A DNA stretch of 64,000 nucleotides from Aquanectria penicillioides (taxonomy: Eukaryota > Ascomycota > Sordariomycetes > Hypocreales > Nectriaceae): assembly GCA_003415625.1 (NCBI GenBank), contig PYIU01000002.1, forward strand, positions 2,604,001 through 2,668,000, given 5' to 3'. Below the pieces are notes generated by a model that saw nothing but the letters and a program-made list of their open reading frames with translations, was not told the DNA's origin and made no database searches. Position 1 is the first letter of the stretch. Every line of letters begins with the position of its first letter. This document shows, piece by piece, positions 24,701 through 36,359 of this stretch. Both the position numbers and the translations under genes were made by a program.

Positions 24701-25914
24701 ATAACTTTTTTTTTCTTTTGCTATTTATTACCCTTTAGATAATAAAAGTAAGGCATACTATTAGGGCTAGTTAGTCTATTAGTTTTATTTTGCCTTTTGC
24801 TTATAGTTTATTATGTTTTTTATTTAGTAAGGTATAGTCTTTAGTGCCTAATAGGTATTTCCTAACTATATATTTTTAATTTTACTATCTATCTATTAAG
24901 TCTATTTATATCTTTATTTCTTTAGGTATAGAAATAATTTCTTTATCCCTATAAATATTATATTTATCTATTGTATTATAGATTCTTTTTACTATTGCTT
25001 AATTTAAATAGGCTATATATACTTTATATTTATTCTTAATATTAAGGATATCTTTAGGTTTAAAAATCCTATAGCTTAAAGTGCTAGTATTAACTTTAAA
25101 TAGGTTAGATCCTTTATTTTCTTTTAATAGATTATTCCCTTTTGCAATAGCTAGAAATCCTTCTATAGAGTTAAATTTCTTTCTTTATAGGCTAAGAATA
25201 CTTTTATTTATTTTAATATAATTAGCTTTCTTCTCTCTATTATAATTAGCAATTTATTCTATCTATTATTACTATTTTATAATTAGTTTTTTATTGCTAG
25301 TATTATAAATTTAAACTAGTTTTAAAGTAGTTTTATTTACTATAGCATTAAAAATAGCACTATAAAAGGATTAAAAGTAATAGGCCTTTAGATTTCTTTA
25401 AGTATCTTTAAAGTTAAGGAGGTTCTTTTAATTAGCTTAAATAAAAGCAGTTTCCTTTAATGCAATTATTACTATATTTATATTAATTATTACTTTAATA
25501 AAGTTCTTTTAATGCATTTAAAATACTTTTGCCCTAAAGATTATATTATAGGCTAAATAAAATATAATATTAAAGTTAATAAAATTAACCTTAACTTTAT
25601 ATTTAAATAGAAAGTTTATTTCTATTAGTATTTTAGGTTTTAATTATTTTATAATATTTACAATTACTATAAAATATATAAATACTTCTTTATCTTTAGC
25701 AATTTTAAATATATAAAAGTTAAAAGTAATTAATTTTAAGATTTTTATATTAGTATTAATTCTATTTACTCTTTTTAGGGCTTATTGCTTTTATATTACT
25801 TTTATTATATAGGCTTTTAATTATTTTTTATTAACTAAAACTATTAAAGTTTTAGTATTAATATAAATATTATAGAAATTGCTTTTATTATTAAATTTAA
25901 TTAATAGCTTAAAG

Positions 25915-25919
25915 TAAGT
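25915..25919. repeat. Left target-site duplication (TAAGT) of the innermost element
   Basis: TAAGT immediately precedes the LTR at 25920 and recurs at 30898-30902 directly after the right LTR. Confidence 0.8.
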
Positions 25920-26230
25920 TATTATATATATAAATTATATAATAGATAGTACTCTTAAATAGTTAGCCTTTATATCTCTTAAGTAAAGATCAACAATCTA
26001 TAAGTATATTTATACCTTAGGACCTATTATTATAATAGTCTTAAGATATAAGTTAAGTAGAGTTTAATATACAATTAATTATTATCTATAGCTAAGCTAT
26101 TAATTTTAATATAACTATAGAGCCTATATATATACCTTTTAGTATAATTGTAAGATAAATAGTATAATAGTTCTATTATTAAAACTATTACTTTTAATAC
26201 TATTTATAATAAAATAAATAAACTATAATA
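25920..26230 (+). repeat. 5' LTR of the innermost element
   Basis: 311 bp, TATTATATAT..AACTATAATA. It is the inverse complement of the 18344 and 33433 LTRs and a direct repeat of 30587-30897. Confidence 0.82.
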
Positions 26231-29200
26231 AATAGTAGTAATTGCTTCTTTCTATTGTATAGCTATAGTCCCTATTAACTATTTAAAAGTTAATAACTTA
26301 TAAAGGGATAATAGAAATACTAATAGAACTATTAGAATCTTTAAGATTTTATATAAATTAAGCTATATCTATTTCTATAGAATAAGCAAGATAGTAAGGA
26401 AGTTTATTGTATACTGCCTAATATATAAGGAGAATTCAATAAATAGAAGACTGCTAATAGGCAAACTAAAGTTAATTCCTATAGTTCTATAATTATTTTA
26501 TATTATTGTATTAAACTTTATAACTAACCTTCCTAAAGTTATATCTATAGGTATAGTATAAGCAATTCTAAACTATAATAAGCTAGATTAGCTATACTTA
26601 ATAAACTATTTATTTTTAAAAAAAACTATCTTTATATTAAAGCATTTAATATATATTATATAAAATTAAGCATTTATTCTATTAAAGGCATTACTTTTAT
26701 ATAATTAAGGAATATCTATATATATTCTTAGCAATTAGGACCTAAAGTTTATAAGCAATATATAAAGAGCTATATTAGCCTTTTTTAATATAGAGATCCT
26801 TATATCTACTATATATTACTTTTAAACTAATAATATATCTAAAAAAAAGAACTAAATAGTAAAAATCGCAATGCAATATTATATTGCTATAAAGCTAAAT
26901 ATGCCTTAAATATAGGCACTTTTAGCAATTTAATATAATTTAAATAATATAATTACCTTAACTATAAATTGCTTACTAAATAAACTACTATATAGTTTTA
27001 AACTAAAAATAGTTATTAAATTTACTGCTAAAAGTAAGGTTATTAATTAAAAAGCTAATAGAACTGCACTAAAGGTCCTATATAAATTATACTTATAGAA
27101 AGTATAACTTTTAATAGATATAATAGCTATACTATTAAAGATTTAATATAATTAATATTATTAATTAATTAAGATTAATAAAGAAGATATTATTTATTTA
27201 TAGCTATATAAAGAATATTATTTACTAAAGAAACTAAAGCGCAAATAATCTTTTATTAAAGCTAGACTCTATAAGGTAATCTATAAGATCTATAGCTAAG
27301 CTATTAAACTTAACTTCCCTTTATATTAATAGATACATTTAATAGTCTCTATTGCCTAAATATAGAAATTAAAGTAGGGGAATAACCCTTTTAATTGCAT
27401 ATTGCTATTATTATTAGCTATTAAAATTAATAGAAGTAAGGCAATAGGCTAATAGAAAGTAAATAGAATTATTTAATAGAAGATTTAATAGTATAAATAA
27501 AGGCTAATATATTACTTTTTATTGTAATAAAAAGGATATATTGCTAAAGATAATAAATAAATAAATAAAACTAAATTAAAAAAGAATGCTTTTAATTTTA
27601 TTAATAAATATTTAACTGCTAATTCTATACTATAGGAAAAAGAATATAAGAAAAAAGGTTAGAAATTGCTATAAGGTATAGTAAACTTAATGTTTAAATA
27701 GCTAAAAGCTATTTATTAACTTTTACTATTATAAGAAAATTCTTTTTTATATATTTACTATTTAATTTAAAAGAATTTAATATAAAGGTAATTAAATTCT
27801 ATAAAAAAGGGAATATTTAAAATAGATTAATAGTAATTTATAATTAGCTTACTTAATATATAATTAAGGTAATTAAGTAAAGTAAATAATTAAGTGCCTA
27901 TATAGCATAAAGGTAATTGCTATAGCCTAATATACCTTTTTTAACTTCTTTAACTTTATATAACCTTTATTTTCTATTTCTATATATAGCTTTATATTTT
28001 ATTAATTTTAATAGTATAAATGCTAAAACCTATTGCTTATTGAACTTTTTAGCTTTTCTTCTTTATTTTATATAAATATTTAATTGCTATAAAAACTATT
28101 ACCTATACTATTAAATTTAATATCTTTACTATTAGTTTTAGCCCCTTTACTATTAATTTTTATACTTTTCTTTATTTTTTTTTATAAATATCTATATAAT
28201 AGCTAGCTTAATGCTTACTATATTAAATTTAGTACCTTTATTGCTAATTTTAGCTTCCTTATTGCTAATTTTAGCACCCCTTTATAGCTTAAGCCCTTTT
28301 AGCTTTAGACCTTTTATTATTAATTAATAGTAATATAGAACTTACTATTATATATTAGTAAATTAAGTAATAAAATAATATATATAAAGCTTATTCTATT
28401 AAAAAGAAGCATAAATCTATTAATTAATTTATTAAAAACTATATTAATTAGTCTTTCTTTAATAAATATAGAGTCTTCTATAATAATATTTTATTTAAAC
28501 TTTTAGATAGGCATTAAATATTATTTAATAGATATAATAGGCTTATTAATACTTATAATAATAATAGCAATAAATTTAATATTAATATTAATAATTTTAA
28601 TACTATAATATTATTAATTATAGTATTTTTAGCAAAAAATAATAATTTAATAGAATCTATTTATAACTTTACTATTAATTGCAATTATATTAATAATAAT
28701 ATTAGCCTTTTTAATAAAGATTTAAATACTAATATATAATAACTTTAGGATAATATAGATATATTAATATAAATAAAAAAGAAAGAGAATCTAAATTAAA
28801 ATTAAAAGTTTTTATCTTTAAATAATAAAATAAAGAATAAAGATAAAAAAAATAATAAAAAGGTTATAATAGTTAATAGAGAATATACTAAATACAATAA
28901 AAAGAGTATTAATAAAAAGACTTTAGGAGAAAAGACTTTTACTTAATATAGCAAAAGGGATTTAAATACTTAAAATATAGATTAAAATTTTATTGCTTTA
29001 ACTACTAGCACTTATAAAGGATTTAAATAAAAGGTAAACATTTCTATAAGTAGGGGTTTAGCCTACTATAAATACAATAAATTAATAAAGGTAATAGAAT
29101 TAAAGAATAATAAAATTAATACTAAAGGCACTATAACCTATAGTAATTACTATCTTTTAAATAAATCGATTAATAGGCTAAAAAGCTAAAGGTAAGATAA

Positions 29201-29282
29201 TGCATTTATTTGCCTTATTTATAACTTTTAACTTTATAGCCTAAAGGGTACTTTTAGCAATAAACTCAATAAATCCTACCCT

Positions 29283-29477
29283 TTAATAGACCTTTTTATT
29301 AAATATAAAAAAGTTATTAATTAATACTATAATTAAATTAATAAAAAAACTAATATTAAATTTAAGCCTTCTAAAGTAAAATTTAGCCTTATTTAATATA
29401 TTAAAACTATTACTATAAATGCCTTTACCTTTTATTAAAACAGTAAATACAATAAGTTTTAAAAAAACTACTAGCAC
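29283..29477 (-). other. 64-codon open frame in the innermost element (inverted counterpart)
   Basis: Inverse-complement counterpart of 19763-19957, antisense to this element's inferred coding strand. It survives open in both copies despite heavy transition mutation. Function unknown. Confidence 0.4.
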
Positions 29478-30586
29478 TTTATAGCTAAACTGCCTAAAAA
29501 GAAAAAGGCAATAGCTATAGTTTTTATTAATCCTTATAGTATAATTAATACTTTAACTATTAAATACCTTATTACTATAAGGTATAGTTATTTAATAGAT
29601 ATTAATATATTAGATTAATATAACTATTCTATTAAAAATAATTTATTTATTATAAAAGCTATTATAATTAATATAGCTATTAGTATTTATTAAGCTATAA
29701 TTAAAATTAAAACTTTAAAGGATAAAGTTATTTAACTTAAGGAATAGCTTAAGGCTAATATTAAATCTATTAATATTAGATTTTATAAAATTGCTAATAA
29801 AATTAAAGAATAAGCTATTAATATTTTTACTTTTAATAATTTAATTATTTATTTTAATACTATTAATAATAATTAAAATAATAAAATTAAAAAATTAATA
29901 GTTTAAATAGTAAAAGTAAAGAAATTTAAATTAATAGTTCTTTTAATAGCTAATAAAATTAAGTTAATTAAAACTATTATAGCTTAAGTTAAATTTAAAC
30001 TCTTTTAGGGTAAATTGGCTAAAAGTAATTAACTATTTTATATACTTACTTTTAGCCTATTAAAATAGGTGCCTTTATTAATACTTTAGGTAGATAATAT
30101 AGTATATTAATATATAAATTTATAGCCTATTAATAACTTTCTTTTAGAAAAGAAGCAATCTAATAAGGCTATAGTAGCTAGCTTCTTTAAATGCTATAAG
30201 CCTAATAGTATAATAAAGGAATTAGCAGCTAAACTATTAAAATTAGCTCTTAATAAAAAGGGATCCCTTTTTGCTATTATTAATATTAATAATTTATTTA
30301 ATTAATTATATTCTTAATACTTTATATATTAATACTAATAGCTATTAGGCTAATTAAATTCTATTAAAATTATATAGAATTAAAAGGAAATAATAAGGAA
30401 ATCTATAGGTTTATATAAAGATTTAAAAACTTTACTAAAAATTTAAAAGCTAATAGCTAAATATTATAATTATATAAAATAAGCAAAAATAATTAATAAA
30501 TAAAGTAAATATAAAGTAAATATTAAGGATTTAGCTTTAGTTTTTATTACTATAAATAGTAATCTTTCTTTTAATTTAAAGGCATT

Positions 30587-30897
30587 TATTATATATATAA
30601 ATTATATAATAGATAGTACTCTTAAATAATTAGCCTCTATATCTCTTAAGTAAAAATTAATAATCTATAAGTATATTTATACCTTAAGACCTATTATTAT
30701 AATAGTCTTAAGATATAAATTAAATAGAGTTTAATATACAATTAATTATTACTTATAGCTAAGCTATTAATTTTAATATAACTATAGAGCCTATATATAT
30801 ACCTTTTAGTATAACTATAAGATAAATAGTATAATAGTTTTATTGTTAAAATTATTACTTTTAATACTACTTATAATAGAATAAATGAATTATAATA
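30587..30897 (+). repeat. 3' LTR of the innermost element
   Basis: 311 bp, directly followed by the TAAGT duplication. It matches 25920-26230 except for scattered transitions. Confidence 0.82.
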
Positions 30898-33432
30898 TAA
30901 GTGTTTACTTTCTTTTTTAGATATTAATAAAAGTTAGGCTTATTTATAGCTTTAATAACTTAGCTTATTTTTAATATAAAGTTTATATCTTTTATTCTTT
31001 TTTTATTTATATAATAGACTTCTATAAAAGCTAAATTATTATTATTCTCTTTAATAAAGGAACCTTTTAATAACTTATTAGAATTATTCCCTTTTTCTAT
31101 TAATATATATCTATTATTTAATAGTTCTTAATATCTCTAATAGAATCCTTTATTATTATAGTATAGCTAAACCTTTAAGAGATTGGCTTTATTATTTAAG
31201 GCTCCCTTTTAATATTAATATTAATTGAATCTTTATAAAGGCAGTTAATTTTTACTATTTTACTTTTAAGTAGGTATATATATATTGTAGTTATTATTTC
31301 TCTATTATTTATGCAATTAATTATTCTATTAAGGTTTTATTTTCTACTAATCTATTTTAGGCTTTTTTAGGGTTAAGTTCCTATATTAAGTTTTTTAGTT
31401 ATTAAAGCACTTTAAAGGTATAGTTTAATATTATCTATTAGAATGATTTTCCTTACTTTAGTGTTCTTAATGCACTTCTTTATTTTTGGTTGTATTATTA
31501 GATCTATTGCTTTTATTAGCAATAAATGCCTTCTTTATATTAGGTTTATTAACTCCTTAAGGTACGGCTTAAAGCTTATTTTTAAGCTAATATTGCTTTT
31601 TATTAATTGCCCTTAAGAATAAGGATTTTATATTCTATACTATTAGTGCTAAATAAAGCACTTTTAGCTTTAGATTTAGCCTTATATAGACTGCAAAAAG
31701 AAGCTAAATATTAGCTATATAGCTAAAAGCCTACTCTTTTATAAAGACTTTTATAGTAAATACTTATATAGAAATGTCTTTTATAATATTAGTTTTAATA
31801 TATTTAGTTAATTTTAGCTATTTTATTGTATTATTTAGCTTTATCTTAAATTCTTTATAGAGGTATATATATAGTATATTAATTAATTATTTCTATAGCT
31901 CTTCTTTTTTATTTTAGTTTAATTAATAGTAATACTAAATAAATGCAAATTTATAAACTAAACTTTATAGATTTATATAGATATATTCTTAAGTATTAGA
32001 ATTAGCATTTATTTAATAAGATTTAAGTGCATTAATCTATAGTTTAATATTACTAAAAATAATTTATTTTCTATTATAAAATATGCCTTTACTATTAATA
32101 TTCCTTTCTTTTATATTAGGCTAAAAGAGGCCTATATCTTAAAGTTAAATATTATTTTTATAAGACTTTAATGCAAAAGTTAATGCTTAATTAAGCGCTT
32201 TTATATTCTATTAAGGCAGTTTTAATATTATTAGTTTTAAGGGTAGTTAATATAGAAAACTATTTATATAGCTTAATATACTTCTATTTTTATGCTTTAG
32301 GTACTATAAATTATAAGGCTAGCTTTAGTTATAGATCCTTAATTTTTAATTTTATTTAATTAATAAAGGCTTTTTAATAGATAAAATTAAAAGCTTAATA
32401 TAATAATTCTAAACTATTGCTAAAGTGCTTGCCTTTAATAGCTAAACTTTAGCCTAAAATATAGAATTTATTAAAGTAATAGTAACTTTTTCTATAAATA
32501 GTACTTAATTTAATAGTTTTATTCTTTTTAATTGCTAATAGATTGCTTATACTATTACTACTAAAGGGTTAAGTTTTATGCTTTATTTAATAGTATTAAA
32601 AGATTTTAATAATTCCTTTAAACTAAAGGCTTTTTAACTGCTAATAGGATTTATCCCTATTAATATTAGGTTTAATAAAATTAAGGTTAATATTTAGCCC
32701 TTACTTAATAAACCCTTTAATTCTTTAGGGTCTATTAAATCCCCTTTTCTTTATTAAAATAGGTTTTATAGTAGTCTTTATAGAAATAGTGGATTATTTG
32801 CTAGTTTTTTCTCTTTCTCTATTAAAAGTCTTTAATTAAAGGTATTAAAGGTTACTGCCTTTTTTTTAGTAAATCCTTTTTAACTAGCTATAGATTCTTA
32901 ATTGCAGTTAAAGTCCTTTAAAGAGCTTAAGTATTATGCCTTTAAGCGCTTTTTTAGTATTAATTCTATTATTTTAGCATTTAAGATAATACTTTTAACT
33001 ATTTTTTAAATAGATATAACTATATATTAATTAATAATATTTTAGTAAATAGGAAAAGCTTTTTCTTAAAGCTAATTAGTATTTTATAGTTTACTATTAT
33101 TATTATATATTTAATAGAATAGATCCTTTAATTTATTGAAAATAGAAGAATCTATTAAAATAACTCCTTTTATAGTATAAATTAAATTTTATAGTAAAAA
33201 GGTTTAAAACTTTTAGATTATAGCTAAATCTATTAATTATAGTTTATTAATTATAGTTTAGTTTTAAAAAAGAAAGAATTTCTTTTTAAATTAATTAATT
33301 TTACTTATTTAGCTTTTACTATTAATTTTAATAGTTCTATTAATATTTTTATTATCCTTTTATAAGTTATTAACTTTTAGATAATTAATAGAAATTACAG
33401 CTATATAATAAAAAGAAGCAATTACTATTATT

Positions 33433-33742
33433 TATTATAGTTTATTTATTCTATTATAAGTAATATTAAAAGTAATAATTTTAATAATAAAACTATTATA
33501 CTATTTATTTATAGTTATATTAAAAGGTATATATATAGGCTCTATAGTTATATTAAAATTAATAGCTTAACTATAGGTAATAATTAATTATATATTAAAC
33601 TTTACTTAACTTATATTTTAAGACTACTATAATAATAGGTCCTAAAGTATAAATATATTTATAGATTATTAACCTTTACTTAAGAGATATAAAGGCTAAC
33701 TATTTAAAAGTACTATCTATTATATAATCTATATATATAATA
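33433..33742 (-). repeat. LTR of the nested gypsy element (5' LTR by coding orientation)
   Basis: 310 bp, same orientation as 18344-18654, followed by the ATAAC duplication at 33743-33747. Confidence 0.82.
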
Positions 33743-33992
33743 ATAACTATTTAATTAAGCTTAAGTTAATTAATAAAAAGAGATTAATAATTAATTTAAT
33801 AGGCCTTTATTAATTATATAAATAATAGAAAATTAATAAAATTAAATAAATTAAAAGTAATAATAACCCTATAAATGCAATAATAAAGCTAATGCCTAAT
33901 AAAGCTTTAAAGAACTTAATTATAAGCAATAGGCTAAGGATATAGCTAAAAGAATAGATCTAGCATTAATAATAATAAAAAGAAGATACTAG

Positions 33993-34202
33993 TATTAGTT
34001 CTATAATATTATAATAAAGACATTATAGAGGGCGCTAGAGTCTGGTTTTATAGGTATTAGAGATATAGGCTTATTTTAGAGGGATATGAAACAGGCTCTT
34101 CTATAAGGAAGATGCCTTCAGCCCCTCCTCTAGAGGAAGGGAGGGATAGAGATGAATTGACTACAATAAAACCACTGCATGCAGTAACACCGCCTACCGA
34201 CA
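33993..34202 (+). repeat. Right LTR of the outer element, followed by GATTC duplication
   Basis: 210 bp. Its inner half is transition-mutated and its outer end (ACACCGCCTACCGACA) is intact; GATTC follows at 34203-34207. About 95 bp in the middle are identical to the left LTR except for one base. Confidence 0.85.
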
Positions 34203-34294
34203 GATTCAATAATTAGCTCAACAGGCACTAGCCGAAGATCCAGCTGGGTAAACAATAATATTCTCATCTTATACATTTATGGCAATCTGACTTT

Positions 34295-36359
34295 CTAAAC
34301 TGATCTTGCCGAATATGGTGATGTTGAGACATTGAAATTATGCCTTTCGTTTCGTAAGATAGCCAGTGTCATGTTAAGCTTGAGTGACTGGACCGGTGAG
34401 GCTTTGAAGATGCTCTCTACTTGATTTAGCAGCTCATCCACGTCCCCAATATTGCGCAGGATCGGAAGCAAGATCGAAATTGACTTGACTTGGAGAAGAA
34501 CCAGATAAACCGCAGAAAGGAGCTGGAGATCGGTCCAGTTCTGGTAGGAAATGCGCTCACTACTCCCAGGATCCATTGGCCTAGACGCGAAGTAAATAAT
34601 GAGAGCGGCGCTCTCGATGCAATCTCGAGACGACTCAAGAATCCACGGCTCTCGATCAGAATGGATTGTTCGATCATCAGGAGGCCGTACCAAGTATTCC
34701 ATGTCCTTGTGGAGAAAAAGTACAATACCGGGCGGTGGAGGAGGAAGACACATGAACAATAACGGAGGGCGACCTCTCTCTTGAGATCTGTCAGCTTTTT
34801 TTTTTTTTTGGGGGGGGGGGGGTTTAAAAAAAGCGAACTAGGATGGCTAAAACGTACTAAATGTAGTGATATGCATGGAGCACGCATGCTCAAGGTCGTC
34901 GTATCACGGACAAATTGGTGTTCGAGAGGTTGGGACTGGTACCAAGAGGACAGATTGGCAGATAGACTGCACACGATATCAGCAAGCTCGTGAGGTTGTG
35001 CGTATGCCTTGTTGGGCCCATAAAGGAGATGAAGCGTCTGGTTCAGATGGCACCTCAGCCACATATGGCTCTCGATGTACTTCTGGTCTGACAACTCGCC
35101 TAAACCCTCGGCCTGGGTGTCACCGGTAGATGGTGGGACAAAGATGGAGCTGTTGGTGTAGTCACCGAGTAAAGATGAGCAGTTCTTCGAAGCAAAGCCA
35201 TCGATTTCAGTCAGTATATCACTGCGGTTTCCTTGTTAGAACGAACAAATCGCCGTAGGAAGACCCAACCTTTCAAGAATAAAGTGCAGCCTGGCGAACC
35301 GCAACACTAGGCTTTTCGTCTCATTAGTAACAAGCACATTTACGGTGCAAAGGAACCGCCTACTGGTTGTTTGCATGCTTTAGTGAATATCCCTTGATCG
35401 CAGGGTCAAGTGCCTGCAACAGACCAAGGGCCTGAAAGGGTCTAGCCCAGAAAAAAACGAGACAGTAAGCTGTGAGTAGGACAAGAGGCACTCGCTCCTC
35501 GTCCGGGCATGATAGCAGTAGCCATTGTTTTTGGAGCGCAATTGCAAAGCAGTGGGCAGAGAAAGGCTTAGCAGGAGACATGTCGGTCTCCATAGCATCA
35601 TTAGATGGTGCCTTGACAAGAGAGATGACAAGAAGTTGAACAATGGATAATCTCTCAAAATCGATCGGAGTGGAATTTTGGGAGACACTGGTAGGAGAGA
35701 ATTCTGACGTGAGACTATTCATGACGTATTCACGACTGAAGAATGGGCATATGTTAAATAGCTCTGTGATGAATAGAGGAGCCTTGGAAAGTGAATTCGC
35801 GTAAAAGTAGTCAATGCGATCTTCCAACTGCCAGAAAAACAGCCGCGGAATATCGTGACTGGAGAAAGTAGGTTGAAGCAAGCTATTTTCTGCTCCATCG
35901 GACTCCCTGAGATATGTTGTTGATGTAACCCGGGCAGGGTAAGATTTAATCGAATCCGGGGCCAACAGTGTAGCATTTTCTGTGCAGAAGCAGTATGAAG
36001 ATCTGGAGGAGCGGCCAGCGTTGGGTTCCCGTCAGTTCGTGACGGAGGATGTTGATTAGCTGAGAGCTGATCTCCTGCGGGAACATCCTGGCTCCGCTCC
36101 TCAAGAGCCTGGAGACGAATTTCAATACCGGAAAGCCGAGAAAGCACGGAAACATCGCTGGCAACAGTCAGAAGCTGTGCTAACCTGAGCTGGAAAGAAA
36201 GACAACTCACGTCTCCAAGTTGGTTGGCGTGGGTCTATAGGTGCATTCGTGCCCCGCTGCCTTGCAGTGACTGCAACGGGGACGTATGCCGTCACATCTC
36301 GATTTCCGATGTCTGCAAGTGTCACAGGCAAGTGTTGTTTTGGCCTTGGGAGTAGCCAT
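34295..36359 (-). CDS. Zn(II)2Cys6 transcription factor with fungal middle-homology domain (frame breaks)
   Basis: Nuclear regulator. Four exons: 36359-36211, 36157-35270, 35221-34858 and 34794-34295; introns of 53, 48 and 63 bp. The zinc cluster is at residues 12-39: CDTCRHRKSRC and CSHCKAAGHEC, with six cysteines correctly spaced. A short possible coiled-coil (IEIRLQALEER) follows, then the regulatory domain with RPFQALGLLQAL, FILESDILTEIDGF, LRYCSCVFLLHRP and SSRDCIESAALII. The last intron holds a C13/A14 homopolymer pair. Three breaks are needed to read through: a missing base at the run 35976-35979, an extra base (or two missing) near 35365-35385, and a missing base at the A5 run 34715-34719. 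With these the exons total 634 codons. It may be the regulator of the sugar cluster left of the retroelement. Decay cannot be excluded. Confidence 0.75.

Larger units (their letters stand above)
25920..30897 (+). mobile_element. Innermost gypsy deletion derivative, plus orientation
   Basis: 4,978 bp with 311-bp direct LTRs and TAAGT duplications, inserted into the larger gypsy element in the opposite orientation. It belongs to the same family: LTRs and leader (26231 to about 26333) match the larger copy's 33433-33328. The sequence then jumps straight to the equivalent of about 23100 in the larger copy (integrase zinc finger) and follows it to the 3' LTR. The gag, RT and RNase H segment, about 5.2 kb, is missing, so this copy could only have moved with proteins supplied by full-length relatives. 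Confidence 0.8.
18344..33742 (-). mobile_element. Nested Ty3/gypsy-like LTR retrotransposon, minus orientation, RIP-degraded
   Basis: Direct LTRs lie at 18344-18654 and 33433-33742 (about 310 bp), with ATAAC duplications. Without its own insert (25920-30897) it is about 10.4 kb. On the minus strand an RT trace reads through about 24700-24250, including AYINNIIIFSNTLNNYLKH, where the YxDD aspartates have become asparagines as RIP predicts. RNase H traces follow at about 24200-23700, and an integrase HHCC zinc-finger trace at about 23150-23000. The order gag-RT-RH-INT from right to left marks it as gypsy-type. The stretch 18655 to about 22000, beyond integrase, is uncharacterised. Confidence 0.82.
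13019..34202 (+). mobile_element. Outer Ty1/copia-like LTR retrotransposon, RIP-degraded, carrying nested insertions
   Basis: Bounded by 210-bp direct LTRs (13019-13228 and 33993-34202) with TG..CA ends where unmutated, and by GATTC duplications. Excluding the nested element, its own DNA is 13019-18343 plus 33748-34202, about 5.8 kb. Traces of a polyprotein read on the plus strand: an integrase-like block near 15900-16650 (IIYLDS, FKAVNNIASPNRL), a reverse-transcriptase region with the catalytic QTDD reduced to a TNN-type motif near 17590-17620, and an RNase H trace (NNKDLS) near 18040-18070. That RNase H frame resumes after the nested element at 33748. Stop codons are dense in all frames; the element cannot encode protein now. 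The internal DNA is extremely A+T rich. Confidence 0.85.

Noticed and set aside
18960..30270. GGGATCCC motifs near 18968 and 30258 as further copies of the regulatory palindrome
   Set aside because: They share only the BamHI-like centre, lack the CGG/CCG arms, and are simply the inverted copies of one transposon segment.
36158..36210. A 26-base mini-intron in the zinc-cluster gene (GTGAGT to CTCAG)
   Set aside because: A 53-base intron ending at GCCAG keeps the frame, has a CTGAC branch point and is of normal length.
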